NCBI RefSeq assembly: GCF_009928445.1
Contig: NZ_JAABNO010000003.1
Span: 62,001-126,000, forward strand
Source of the DNA: Clostridium sp. C8-1-8
GTDB taxonomy: Bacteria > Bacillota > Clostridia > Clostridiales > Clostridiaceae
Direction of reading: 5' to 3'
Length of the DNA stretch: 64,000 nucleotides
Positions 19,812 to 28,616 of the stretch are shown piece by piece. Numbering within the stretch: position 1 is the first letter of the stretch; the number at the start of each line of letters is the position of its first letter. Under the pieces are notes generated by a model. It saw only the letters and a list, made by a program, of their open reading frames with translations, had not been told where the DNA came from and did not search any database. Made by a program: the position numbers and the translations under genes.

Positions 19812-20423
19812 TCATTCCTTTTGCAGTATGTAATCCACATAAGCTTGTTTAATTTTTTTACCTTCATATATTCTTTCTAGTATTCTACTCTCTTTAAAAA
19901 GGATATTTAGCCCTTTAAAATATTTCTCACCTTCTTCTAGTTTTAAGTAACTATGTATTACCCTAGAGCCTCTTTCTAGCTGAATGTATTCACCTTCACC
20001 TATCTCTTCGCCCTCTCCATAGCCCTCATCAAATATAGAAAGAAAATTCACAAGACATAGCCCATTTGATTTTAAAACTCTCTTGATCTCTTTCACAGCC
20101 ACCATAATATCATCTTTCTTCATATGGAATATTGTATTATATGAATAAACAAAACCAATTGACTCATCATCAAATGGTAGTTTTCTTATATCTCCTTTCA
20201 AAATATTTAATTTGAGGTTATGCTTACCTTCAAAACTAGCAGCCTTTTCAAGCTGAGTATCATCAATTTCTATACCTTGAGTTTTATATCCTTCCTTTGC
20301 AAAAACTGCTAATGGTGGACATTCTCCTCCTGCTCCACAATCAAGGATGCTTTTTTCTAACCCACTCTCATTACAATACTGCAAAAATCTATAAAGTTGA
20401 GGTTGTTTAAATATTATATCCAT
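19812..20423 (-). CDS. Class I SAM-dependent methyltransferase
   Basis: 203 aa. Motif I is SILDCGAGGECPPLAVFA around residue 25, followed by GIEIDDTQLEKA and LPFDDESIGFVYSYNTIFHM, typical of Methyltransf_11. Cys in place of the usual Ile/Leu-Gly motif neighbours is a minor oddity. AAGGAGG precedes the ATG. Substrate unknown. Different from the methyltransferase at 12430. Confidence 0.82.
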   Translation of the reverse strand: MDIIFKQPQLYRFLQYCNESGLEKSILDCGAGGECPPLAVFAKEGYKTQGIEIDDTQLEKAASFEGKHNLKLNILKGDIRKLPFDDESIGFVYSYNTIFHMKKDDIMVAVKEIKRVLKSNGLCLVNFLSIFDEGYGEGEEIGEGEYIQLERGSRVIHSYLKLEEGEKYFKGLNILFKESRILERIYEGKKIKQAYVDYILQKE

Positions 20424-20473
20424 AAAAAATCCTCCTTAAGAAATCATAATCATGCTACCCTATCAAAACTTAT

Positions 20474-20518
20474 TACCTAAGTAGTTTTTAAGGATTGCTA
20501 TTATCTTTTACTTAGGTA
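20474..20518 (-). terminator. Possible terminator hairpin
   Basis: TACCTAAGTA (20474-20483) is a perfect inverted match of TACTTAGGTA (20509-20518); a 25-nt loop and a weak U-run leave the role uncertain. It lies 6 nt after the stop of the HEAT-like gene. Confidence 0.4.
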
Positions 20519-20524
20519 TTTTCA

Positions 20525-21787
20525 TTAACTCTTAAAGTCCTCTGCTCTTTTCTTCCAATAAGTTTGAATATTTCCCACTATATCTTTAAAGTGATCTTCT
20601 GGTTTCTTTTCACTCCAGGCTTCAAATCTACTAAAAGTACATCCACCGGCAGAAACAGAAGGTTTATCAGCTTTATCATAGGGTCCAGATACACCAGCCA
20701 TCCATCCGCACTCACTCCAACTCTCGCTGGTGTCGCATTTAAATCGAAATAGATAATATTCCTCTTCTCCAGTATCAAAGATCTCCATAAGTTCTATTTT
20801 GTCTGGTACTCCCCCAAGCTCTGTAGGATAAACAAGCCAGTTAACCATATCAGCTTCAGCAAAATATTCTTGTTTTTTATATTGTTCAGGGTATAAATCC
20901 TCTCTACCTAAACTTTGAAGATTTCCGTAAAAAAAGTTTCTTATCTCACTACAAGAAGCAATCTTTAAAGCTTCATCTTTTTCCATTTCCTCTCCTAGCC
21001 TTAATAGGCTTATATAAGCAAACATCTTCAACTTATCATCTTTACAGCACATAAGCTTCTTTAGCTCAAAAATCACATTTTCATCATCTATGTATCCAGC
21101 CAAATCAAAATATATCCCAGCATTTGAACGCAAGTTACAGTATTCTTCGTCTTCCCATAAGCTTACGTCACTTTCAATCTTATAATCTAGCACTTTATCT
21201 ACATAAGTTCTAATATCTTCAATAATTTGCTTTTTATATTCAACTATATAACCTTCATCTATCTTACCAGAACTAAAGAACCCTAATAAAACCAAATATA
21301 TATCCGGAGTTATATTTTTATTATCTGTATACTTTAATAAATTAGGAAATAAAACTTCTCCCCTTCTAGGATTATTATATAAGCTACCTATTGGTAAGCT
21401 AGAAAGTTTATCACAATCTTTGTCTAATAACTTTAAATATGCCTTTAAAGCTTCTTCATTATCATACGTAGCAAAAAAATCCATAGTGGTAAGTTTAGCT
21501 TTTGGTTCTAAGCTATCGTAAACTTCTAAAAGCTTTGATATATATTCAAAATGCGGCTTTCTAAAACATATGTTAAGTAGCTCTGACTCTACTGTCTGCC
21601 ACTGATATTTTGCTGGTCTATATTTCTTAGTTGCCGCTAATATAACTTTTACACCTTCATTTACTGAAAGATTAATCTTTGATAAAACCTCAAGAGCTTC
21701 CTCTCTTTCATCATCAAAATCACTTGCTACTTTACTCAAAAGCAAGTCCACTTCATTTTTTTTACTAAAAAAGTCCCAAATCTTCAT
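20525..21787 (-). CDS. HEAT-repeat-like protein of unknown function
   Basis: 420 aa, cytosolic. The N-terminal two thirds are helical repeats of HEAT/PBS-lyase type (SDFDDEREEALEVLSKI; DDENVIFELKKLMCCKDDKL). The last 110 residues form a different, beta-rich, aromatic and Cys-containing domain (LFRFKCDTSESWSECGWMAG). The start at 21787 follows AAGGAGAAG; a start 48 nt further upstream has no ribosome site. It could be a scaffold protein. No enzyme motif is seen. Confidence 0.65.
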   Translation of the reverse strand: MKIWDFFSKKNEVDLLLSKVASDFDDEREEALEVLSKINLSVNEGVKVILAATKKYRPAKYQWQTVESELLNICFRKPHFEYISKLLEVYDSLEPKAKLTTMDFFATYDNEEALKAYLKLLDKDCDKLSSLPIGSLYNNPRRGEVLFPNLLKYTDNKNITPDIYLVLLGFFSSGKIDEGYIVEYKKQIIEDIRTYVDKVLDYKIESDVSLWEDEEYCNLRSNAGIYFDLAGYIDDENVIFELKKLMCCKDDKLKMFAYISLLRLGEEMEKDEALKIASCSEIRNFFYGNLQSLGREDLYPEQYKKQEYFAEADMVNWLVYPTELGGVPDKIELMEIFDTGEEEYYLFRFKCDTSESWSECGWMAGVSGPYDKADKPSVSAGGCTFSRFEAWSEKKPEDHFKDIVGNIQTYWKKRAEDFKS

Positions 21788-21999
21788 ATTCTTCTCCTTA
21801 ATTCTAAAGTCTGTGATATACCATATAAAAAACAAGCTAAATTTTTAAAATTTATTACTGATAATAGCGTAAAAAAACTTCATATTAAATCTTATACTAT
21901 AAATATTATACCTATAAGTGACCATTTGGCAAACAACATCCAATAGTGCTATAATAATTGTATTAAAGTAAATATATTACATTTCATTAGAGGTTAATT

Positions 22000-22617
22000 A
22001 TGGATTCTAAAACTATAAATAGACTAAGGGATAATTTTTCTTCAAGAAATATACAAACAGAATTCTTTAAATCTTTAGCTGAAGTAAAGGATTATATATT
22101 AAATTCTATACCTCCCAATTGTGCTGTTGGTATAGGTCATTCAGTTACACTTCAAGCTATGGATATAACTAATGCATTAGTATCTAGAGGCAATATTGTT
22201 TTTGACAAAGAACTTGCCTCTACGAAAGAAGAATGTAATGATATAAAAAGGAAAGCACTTCTTACAGATTTCTATATAAGTGGATCCAATGCCATATCAG
22301 AAGATGGAAGAATCGTTAATGTAGACCATAGTGGAAACAGAGTGGCTGCACTAACCTTCGGTCCTGAGAAAGTTTTTATTGTTGTTGGCACAAATAAAAT
22401 AGCAGCAAATCTAGATGAAGCAATTAAGCGAGTAAAAAATATAGCTTGCCCTCTTAACGCCAAAAGAGCCGGTTTTAATCCTCCTTGCGTTACCTTAAAT
22501 AAATGTGTAGATTGTTTATCTAAGGAAAGAGTTTGCAATACACTTTCAATAATCGAAGGACAAAGTAATCCTAGCAGAATAAAGCTGCTAATAATAGATG
22601 ATAACTTTGGTTTTTAA
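22000..22617 (+). CDS. LUD-domain protein (lactate-utilisation-like)
   Basis: 205 aa. Resembles the LutC/DUF1121 branch of LUD proteins: CAVGIGHSVTLQAMDI, then ISGSNAISEDGRIVNVD (conserved T/SGSNAI-E-DG), then a C-terminal Cys cluster CVTLNKCVDCLSKERVCN that may bind an Fe-S cluster. In lut operons such proteins work with Fe-S partners in lactate oxidation, but lutA and lutB are absent here. A GNAT gene follows after 27 nt. Role unknown. Confidence 0.78.
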   Translation: MDSKTINRLRDNFSSRNIQTEFFKSLAEVKDYILNSIPPNCAVGIGHSVTLQAMDITNALVSRGNIVFDKELASTKEECNDIKRKALLTDFYISGSNAISEDGRIVNVDHSGNRVAALTFGPEKVFIVVGTNKIAANLDEAIKRVKNIACPLNAKRAGFNPPCVTLNKCVDCLSKERVCNTLSIIEGQSNPSRIKLLIIDDNFGF

Positions 22618-22644
22618 ATATTTTTGTTATTATGAGGAGTTTAT

Positions 22645-23094
22645 ATGAAGATATTATTGAGAGATCCAAACTCAAAGGATGCTATGGAATTAATAGAAGA
22701 GCTCTCTATGGTTTTAACATCAATAACTGGAGCCAGCGGAAAAAGTTCTTTTAATTCAAGCGATGTAATGGTACCTAGAGCATTATTTGTAGTAGCTTAT
22801 GATGATAGTAGTAATCCTTTGGGTTGCGGAGCAATAAGGCCTATAACTAATAGCATAGCTGAAGTAAAAAGAATGTATTCTAGAAAAAACAGTAAAGGAG
22901 TAGGAACAGCTATCTTGAAATATTTAGAGACTGAAGCTGCTGCCTTAGGCTATAAAAAGCTATATGTTGAAACAAGAGTTATAAATAAAAATGCTGTTGA
23001 CTTTTATATAAGAAAAGGCTACATAACAAGACCTAATTACGGAAAATATATAGACAACAAAGATGCTATATGCTTTGAAAAATCCATCAAATAG
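22645..23094 (+). CDS. GNAT-family N-acetyltransferase
   Basis: 149 aa. The acetyl-CoA motif is RMYSRKNSKGVGTAILKYLE near residue 75, followed by LYVETRVINKNAVDFYIRKGY. Probably cotranscribed with the LUD gene; substrate unknown. Ends before a bidirectional hairpin. Confidence 0.85.
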   Translation: MKILLRDPNSKDAMELIEELSMVLTSITGASGKSSFNSSDVMVPRALFVVAYDDSSNPLGCGAIRPITNSIAEVKRMYSRKNSKGVGTAILKYLETEAAALGYKKLYVETRVINKNAVDFYIRKGYITRPNYGKYIDNKDAICFEKSIK

Positions 23095-23154
23095 AAAAAC
23101 TTCTACCAATAAATAAGCTTTTTTCACTATGCTTTGTGGGACTTCATATACAAT

Positions 23155-23209
23155 AAAATACACCTTATGCTATGGTTTATAATAACTCCATACTATAAAG
23201 TGTATTTTT
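23155..23209. terminator. Bidirectional terminator between GNAT and arsC
   Basis: AAAATACAC (23155-23163) pairs with GTGTATTTT (23200-23208), and inner CTATGG / CCATA extends the stem. A-run and T-run ends serve both converging genes. Confidence 0.7.
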
Positions 23210-23274
23210 AAATCTAAGGTCTAAGATATATGATAAGCTGTACATTTAATTAAAATCAAATAAGTTATTTGTTA

Positions 23275-23688
23275 TTAGTTTAAACAAATCTCCTTATTCT
23301 GGATTCTTCTGACCAAATCTTTCACCTTATTTTCAATTGCTATAGCTGTTTTTATAAATTCTTCATCACTCTTTCCTGTTGGATCATCTAATCCCCAATC
23401 TTCTTCATGCTTTGAAGGTAAAAATGGACATACTACGTTGCATCCCATCTTAATAACTATGTCTACTTCAGGAATATCTGTAAGAAGCTTAGACTTTTGA
23501 CTTTCATTCATATCTATATTGTACAAATCCTTTATTATCCTAACAGCATCTTGGTTAATTTGAGGTCTTAATTCAGTGCCTGCTGAATATGAATCAAAGC
23601 TATCTGATGCAAAAAGCTTTCCTAAAGCTTCAGCCATTTGAGATCTACAAGAATTATGTACACATATAAAAGCTACCTTTGGTTTCAT
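23275..23688 (-). CDS. arsC: Arsenate reductase, thioredoxin-coupled (LMW-PTP fold)
   Basis: 137 aa. The P-loop CVHNSCRS (Cys9, Arg15) is at the N-terminus, the redox pair Cys81/Cys85 is in GCNVVCPFLP, and the general acid Asp100 is in WGLDDPTGK, all as in pI258/Bacillus ArsC. Reduces arsenate to arsenite. No arsR, arsB or acr3 lies nearby, so export must be encoded elsewhere or the protein acts on another oxyanion or phosphotyrosine. Confidence 0.9.
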   Translation of the reverse strand: MKPKVAFICVHNSCRSQMAEALGKLFASDSFDSYSAGTELRPQINQDAVRIIKDLYNIDMNESQKSKLLTDIPEVDIVIKMGCNVVCPFLPSKHEEDWGLDDPTGKSDEEFIKTAIAIENKVKDLVRRIQNKEICLN

Positions 23689-23795
23689 TACTTTTCCTCC
23701 GTTTATAAATAACTTAATTTCTTATTTTCATTCATATTTATCATGATACTTTATATAAGATTCCATTGCAATAATAGCTTTTAGGCATATAAAAA

Positions 23796-23885
23796 TGCAC
23801 CATTTCATATCGAAACATATATTTTCAAATCCTACTCCAAAAATATAGAAAATCTCTGAAAATATTATTAGGCTGAAGTGGTGCA
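23796..23885. repeat. Two-tier stem-loop repeat, copy 1
   Basis: Outer arms TGCACCATTTCA (23796-23807) and TGAAGTGGTGCA (23874-23885) pair over 12 bp with one wobble; inner arms ATATTTTCA / TGAAAATAT pair over 9 bp. The first 56 positions match the copy at 28521 at about 71% without gaps. It lies 43 nt after the stop of a minus-strand membrane protein and is followed on that strand by TTTTT, so it may also terminate. Confidence 0.6.
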
Positions 23886-23928
23886 GCTCTTTATATTAAT
23901 TCCAAATCAATTGCGCTTTTTTAACCTT

Positions 23929-24231
23929 CTATATACCATCCATAAACTTAAGATCATTATATATTTTCTTTCCAATAGTAGCAATAGCGCCAAGTGCAAT
24001 AAAAATAAGTCCTTCCGACATTCTAAATACAAATAAACATAATATAGCAATTACAATCATTAAAATCATAACAATTTTATTCCAAATAAAAAGCTTTAGT
24101 TTATATTTACCTGGTATAATCTCATTAAGCTTTCTTGAAATCATATATTTTTTATTTAATATAACATATAAAACCCAGCTTACTATTCCAGATAACATAA
24201 ATACTAACATGGAATCTAATGCAGTCTTCAT
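23929..24231 (-). CDS. Small membrane protein
   Basis: 100 aa with three hydrophobic helices (VFMLSGIVSWVLYVIL; IVMILMIVIAILCLFVF; LIFIALGAIATIG). AAAGGAG precedes the ATG. It follows the 526-aa membrane-anchored protein by 26 nt and is probably cotranscribed with it. Family not recognised. Confidence 0.65.
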   Translation of the reverse strand: MKTALDSMLVFMLSGIVSWVLYVILNKKYMISRKLNEIIPGKYKLKLFIWNKIVMILMIVIAILCLFVFRMSEGLIFIALGAIATIGKKIYNDLKFMDGI

Positions 24232-24257
24232 AAATTAACTCCTTTTTAAAGTACACT

Positions 24258-25838
24258 TTATCGTTTCTCAAAAAAAGTCATATCTGATCCACTTTCATCT
24301 ACAAGGCAGTACCTAGGATCATTAAATCTAAAATCTTTAAAATACTCTGGAGCTTCCTTCTTATAAGAGCCTCCATTTCCTTGATTATCCATATCGTAAT
24401 TAACTAAGTATAATTTTTCTCCGTCATAAATTAAGTCTTCAATAGCTTGTAGCTGCTGGCCTATGAATTCTGTATACCTTACTTTACACTGCTTTTTGCT
24501 TTTATACATTTCTAAGAATTGTTTTAATTTATCTTGATTTAAAGCTTTATCCTCATCCTTAATAAAAACTAAATCATTATTTTTCTTAGCATCTTGTATT
24601 GTATATGGTGCTTTAATATCAGATAAGGTTGCTGGAGCACCAGATGAATCTTTAACTACAGGCTTAGTAATATTATTACTTAAGTTTTCTACATTCACAA
24701 ATTCCTTTAATCCATACTTAGCTATATCACTATCTTTTATTTCATTGCCATTTACTATAGAGTAATTACTTATAACCCCATCTAAAGGATGCAATACCTC
24801 CCTTAAAGCATTATCCTTCAAATCATAATAGTATAAGGTTGTAGTATTATATAGAAGGTTATTGCCATCAGCCTTGCTTTCTTTATTTGTAGCTATAAAG
24901 TAAACACCCTTGCCATCACTAGAGCATCTGGCTCCATCTACCAATTTATAATCCTGATATTTAACAGATAATTGTTCTTCATTATTCTCTTTAATATCCA
25001 GAACTCTAATAGATGTTGCTCTACTATCTGTATTTGTCACAGATAGTAAAACCTTATTTAAATCATTGCTCAATCCAACTGAGGTTATTATTTTATCACT
25101 GTGATAACTATATACAACCTTAGAAGTTTTCTCATCAATGATTTTCACGGTATATGGTACCTTAACACCGTCAGTTTTCAAAGCATCATTTTTCTGTTTC
25201 AAAGAATACTTTGCTTCTACAATATTACCTTTATTAACATCAAAACTTTCTAATGAGTCATCGTCATCATCATAATCAAAAGTTTTACAAGTCTTATTTT
25301 CAATGCTATATACTACCAACCCATGATTACTCTTTCCATTCTTTTCAGCCTTCATATATATATTATTATTTGCTGCTTCTATATAATCAATGGAGTTTAA
25401 CTGAATATTTAGATTTGCTTCTTCTTCTTTATTTGTAGTAAGATCAAGTATTTTTAGCTTACTTAGGCCATCCCCTTCTTTACTTGTGTAGTATAACTTG
25501 GAATTATATAATACTGATGTATTACTACTAGTCTTGTCCATATACTTTACTGAATATTGTTTCTTTAAATTATTATTTGTATAAAGATAATTAACTTTAT
25601 TTTTAGTAGAAATTGTAGTAATAGTAAGATTATCTATATTGCTTATATTCTTACTTTCATCATTTGAATTTATCCCTGTGTCATCACTTTTTTTAGCCTC
25701 TTCACCCTGCTTGTTCGAAACTACTGTGTTTTTATTTGCCACATCCTTTATAGGTTTCTTCTGTAAAACCATATATATTCCTGAACCCAATACTACAACT
25801 AATGCTACTAACAATATCACTTTTCTTTTTTTCAACAT
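24258..25838 (-). CDS. Membrane-anchored protein, probable beta-propeller ectodomain
   Basis: 526 aa. Residues 6-24 (VILLVALVVVLGSGIYMVL) are a signal-anchor, followed by a low-complexity Lys/Asp/Ser linker (30-70). The rest repeats short strands with the feel of a WD40/TolB or DUF5050 propeller (LYYTSKEGDGLSKLKILDL; VYFIATNKESKADGNN). An acidic DDDDD run sits near residue 190. It is part of a three-gene unit with small membrane proteins on either side. Function unknown; sensing or envelope scaffolding are possible. Confidence 0.65.
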   Translation of the reverse strand: MLKKRKVILLVALVVVLGSGIYMVLQKKPIKDVANKNTVVSNKQGEEAKKSDDTGINSNDESKNISNIDNLTITTISTKNKVNYLYTNNNLKKQYSVKYMDKTSSNTSVLYNSKLYYTSKEGDGLSKLKILDLTTNKEEEANLNIQLNSIDYIEAANNNIYMKAEKNGKSNHGLVVYSIENKTCKTFDYDDDDDSLESFDVNKGNIVEAKYSLKQKNDALKTDGVKVPYTVKIIDEKTSKVVYSYHSDKIITSVGLSNDLNKVLLSVTNTDSRATSIRVLDIKENNEEQLSVKYQDYKLVDGARCSSDGKGVYFIATNKESKADGNNLLYNTTTLYYYDLKDNALREVLHPLDGVISNYSIVNGNEIKDSDIAKYGLKEFVNVENLSNNITKPVVKDSSGAPATLSDIKAPYTIQDAKKNNDLVFIKDEDKALNQDKLKQFLEMYKSKKQCKVRYTEFIGQQLQAIEDLIYDGEKLYLVNYDMDNQGNGGSYKKEAPEYFKDFRFNDPRYCLVDESGSDMTFFEKR

Positions 25839-25914
25839 CTATCCCCCCATGGCCTTTTATTCAATTTAATACATATTATACCACATGAAAAATAGACATA
25901 ATATTACAATTAAG

Positions 25915-26127
25915 CTACATATTTTCACTTTTTCTTTTATCCAGCATCTTATATACACACTGCCATATTATTACTAGAATAATATTTCCAAGAATAAGTA
26001 CCAAAAGGAATGGTATAACCTTAAGATTTAAATAATTTAGTCCAGCCTCACACCATACAACAAACCAGCAAAGGTATATTATTTTTGCAACTACCTTTAG
26101 GATATTTTTTTTCTTCTCAATATTCAA
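25915..26127 (-). CDS. Small two-helix membrane protein
   Basis: 70 aa, helices at about 13-30 and 37-60, then a basic tail. A TTG start follows AGGAGATG. It lies 76 nt upstream of the 526-aa protein, same strand. No family recognised. Confidence 0.55.
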   Translation of the reverse strand: MNIEKKKNILKVVAKIIYLCWFVVWCEAGLNYLNLKVIPFLLVLILGNIILVIIWQCVYKMLDKRKSENM

Positions 26128-26483
26128 GCTCTCATCTCCTTACACCACTTCCATTATGACAATACTGCTTCATTTAAAGAATTATACTGCATATTATTTT
26201 TTTCAATGCTTGATAATCACGCAACTCCATTCCATATATATACACCTATACCGAAATTATACTCTCATCTGACTATAGAAAACAATGTCTTTTATTATTA
26301 TTTATGGATGTATCCTAAGCTCTATCTAAAATATAATTTAGCTACCCCAGTTCACTAGCTATCTACTCCAGCATTATAACCAGAAATATAAATTATTCAT
26401 TACATATTTTGCCTAATCATTACCATTATGTTATAATATTTGTATTATTATTGAAAATCAGTTATATATAGAGGAGTTCTGTT
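26128..26483. other. AT-rich divergent intergenic region
   Basis: No gene, strong hairpin or known regulatory motif is seen. It must carry the divergent promoters of the small membrane protein (minus) and the S41 peptidase (plus); GAGGAG at 26473-26478 is the ribosome site of the latter. Confidence 0.4.
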
Positions 26484-27728
26484 ATGAAAAAGAAAATATT
26501 AGCATCAGTAATCACCATACTACTTTCCTTTAGTTTCACTGGTTGTACATTTGGGCAAAATGATAAAGAAAAATCAAATTTAAGCTTAACACAAAAGCAG
26601 AAATTAGATGATTTTGAATATATGTACAACATACTTAAAGATAACTATCCATATTTTGAAGTTGATAAAAGATTACATAATATTGATTGGTTAAGTAAGA
26701 AGGCCCAATATGTAGAAATGATAAAAGCTACAAAAAGCGATTCTGATTTTTGCTCAACTTTGCAAGATATACTGAAGGAGCTAAATAATGGGCATACTCA
26801 TATTTTTTCTAGAGACTTCTATAATGAAGCCAAGAAAATTTTTGAAGAAGAACCAAAACACTTCAGTTCATGGGTTGAGGAAATCAATAAACCTGTAGCT
26901 GTAAAAAGATATACTTCCTTAAGTAAAAGTAGTGATAGTCAGAATTCCAATAACAGTAATTCAGTAAATCTTATTACTCCAAATAATGTTTACATTAGGA
27001 AATTTGAAGATAAAAAAGCTGCTTACCTTAGTATAAAATCTTTTTCTATGTTTAATACTGAAACAGATATGAAACTAATAAAACCTTTTATTAAAGAAAT
27101 CAGCAGCTACAAAGCATTGATAATAGATATAAGGGACAATGGTGGTGGAGACAGTCGTTACTGGTCAGATAATATTGTTCCAATGCTTATAGACAAACCT
27201 CTAACTTATAATAGCTATATTTTACTTAGAGGTGGAACTTTTATTGAACCATTTTTAAAATGTGCGGCTGATTTAGACTATAATAAGTGTTATCCAATCA
27301 GTAAATTGAAAGGTGAAGGTTTAAAAAATACACCTACAGAAACCTACGATAAATTTAAATACTATATCAAATCTTCTTATACCATCTCACCTAAAGATTA
27401 TGCTGGTTTTAAAGGAAAAATTTATTTATTAACAGACGAAAATGTTTTTTCATCGTCAGAAGCCTTAGCAGTTTTTTGTAAAAGTACAGGCTTTGCAACA
27501 ATTGTTGGAGAAACTACTGGCGGAGATGGAGTTGGTGATGATCCTGTAGTTTGTACGCTACCAAACAGTGGTTATGTTTTCGGCTTTACTATGGAAATGG
27601 GATTAAATCCAGATGGCTCTTCTAACTTCGAAAAGAAAACTGAACCTGATATCAAAGTCCCTGCTGCTAAAGCAAAATATATAGATATAGATGAAACTAT
27701 AAAGACGGTATTAAATCTTGTGCAATAA
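26484..27728 (+). CDS. Lipoprotein S41-family peptidase
   Basis: 414 aa. The N-terminus KKKILASVITILLSFSFTGC gives a lipoprotein with Cys21. The C-terminal half has the S41 core: KALIIDIRDNGGGDSRYW, then FSSSEALAVF (Ser 323-325 region), then IVGETTGGDGVGDDP. A PDZ domain is not obvious, so it resembles tricorn-core/nisin-resistance-like secreted S41 proteins rather than CtpA. It probably degrades peptides at the cell surface. Monogenic with a bidirectional terminator. Confidence 0.85.
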   Translation: MKKKILASVITILLSFSFTGCTFGQNDKEKSNLSLTQKQKLDDFEYMYNILKDNYPYFEVDKRLHNIDWLSKKAQYVEMIKATKSDSDFCSTLQDILKELNNGHTHIFSRDFYNEAKKIFEEEPKHFSSWVEEINKPVAVKRYTSLSKSSDSQNSNNSNSVNLITPNNVYIRKFEDKKAAYLSIKSFSMFNTETDMKLIKPFIKEISSYKALIIDIRDNGGGDSRYWSDNIVPMLIDKPLTYNSYILLRGGTFIEPFLKCAADLDYNKCYPISKLKGEGLKNTPTETYDKFKYYIKSSYTISPKDYAGFKGKIYLLTDENVFSSSEALAVFCKSTGFATIVGETTGGDGVGDDPVVCTLPNSGYVFGFTMEMGLNPDGSSNFEKKTEPDIKVPAAKAKYIDIDETIKTVLNLVQ

Positions 27729-27847
27729 ACTTATATAAATATATAGTAATTATGCAACTTTCGGATTAAAGTGATTTATCTTTATTCATAACGTAGTTTG
27801 AACTTATTTACAGCAGTACAACTATTACTCCTATTAACTAGAAAAAA

Positions 27848-27880
27848 CTCAGAATCATGTTAATATATCATGATTCTGAG
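27848..27880. terminator. Bidirectional terminator
   Basis: CTCAGAATCATG (27848-27859) pairs with CATGATTCTGAG (27869-27880). It is flanked by an A-run on the left and CTTTCT on the right, between converging genes. Confidence 0.8.
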
Positions 27881-27884
27881 CTTT

Positions 27885-28340
27885 CTATAATTCTAACTCC
27901 ATAATTTCATTGTTAATATCAAAACCTTGTGTATTATAAAAATCTACAGCTCTCTCACTTGGCCATAGAAACAGCAGTTCAATTTTATTATCAACACTCC
28001 ACTGCTTAACCTTGGCTAGTAGTTCACTACCTATGCCTTTTCCCCTATACTGTTCCTTAGTATGAACATTAGTAACATAACCTATCTCTGCAAATAACTT
28101 TTGAGGCTTAGGAACCTTACGTATTCTTCTTACATAAATGTTAGCTATTATCTCTTTACCTTCTTCTGCAATCCAATATGCCCATTCGTTATTTACCAAT
28201 CCATTAGTTAGGAAAATAGAACATTCATCAATAAATTCTTTCTTAGAGATACATGATAAATCACATTCTTCCTCTTCATGGAGCCATCTTAATTCTGCAA
28301 GACTAGAAATATCTCTCTCATCTGCCAACCTAAATACCAT
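27885..28340 (-). CDS. GNAT-family N-acetyltransferase
   Basis: 151 aa. GYVTNVHTKEQYRGKGIGSELLAKVKQW contains the R-G-K-G-I-G acetyl-CoA loop near residue 105; FLWPSERAVDFYNTQGF is the usual last motif. Substrate unknown. Confidence 0.86.
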   Translation of the reverse strand: MVFRLADERDISSLAELRWLHEEEECDLSCISKKEFIDECSIFLTNGLVNNEWAYWIAEEGKEIIANIYVRRIRKVPKPQKLFAEIGYVTNVHTKEQYRGKGIGSELLAKVKQWSVDNKIELLFLWPSERAVDFYNTQGFDINNEIMELEL

Positions 28341-28415
28341 ATAATAACCTCACTCATATATAATTCTAACAACATTTCTTTTAACCACTAACATGTAGTC
28401 TAAATTAATCTTTAT

Positions 28416-28445
28416 AGAGTTTTTGACTTAGCCATTAATTTATAC
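28416..28445. repeat. Partial copy of the 95-nt stem-loop element
   Basis: AGAGTTTTTGACTTAGCCAT and the following TAATTTATAC resemble the first 31 nt of the element at 39759 (AGAGTTTCTAAACTTAACTC, then TTAATTTATAC) at roughly three quarters of positions. The matching right end is not seen, so this may be a truncated copy. Confidence 0.35.
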
Positions 28446-28520
28446 ATCATCCGATTCCCCAAGAACCTCTATATGCAAATAAGTATAAATAAGTTTCGAT
28501 ATCCGAACTATTTACTTATA

Positions 28521-28615
28521 GATGTACCATTTCGTACACAAATTTATATTTTCAAATTCTCCTAACAGAACCCAGAAATGTCTTAAAAATAAATTTAGGA
28601 TTGAAATAGCACATC
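28521..28615. repeat. Two-tier stem-loop repeat, copy 2
   Basis: Outer arms GATGTACCATTTC (28521-28533) and GAAATAGCACATC (28603-28615) pair with two mismatches; an inner stem involves TATATTTTCA. It is homologous to copy 1 (23796-23885) and, like it, lies directly after the stop of a minus-strand membrane-protein gene (1 nt here). Confidence 0.6.
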
Positions 28616-28616
28616 T

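Noticed and set aside
22000..23094. A lactate-utilisation (lutABC) operon
   Set aside because: Only one LUD protein is present and its neighbour is a GNAT; the Fe-S partners are absent.
23275..23688. An arsenic-resistance operon around arsC
   Set aside because: No arsR, arsB, acr3 or arsA homologue is within the flanking genes.
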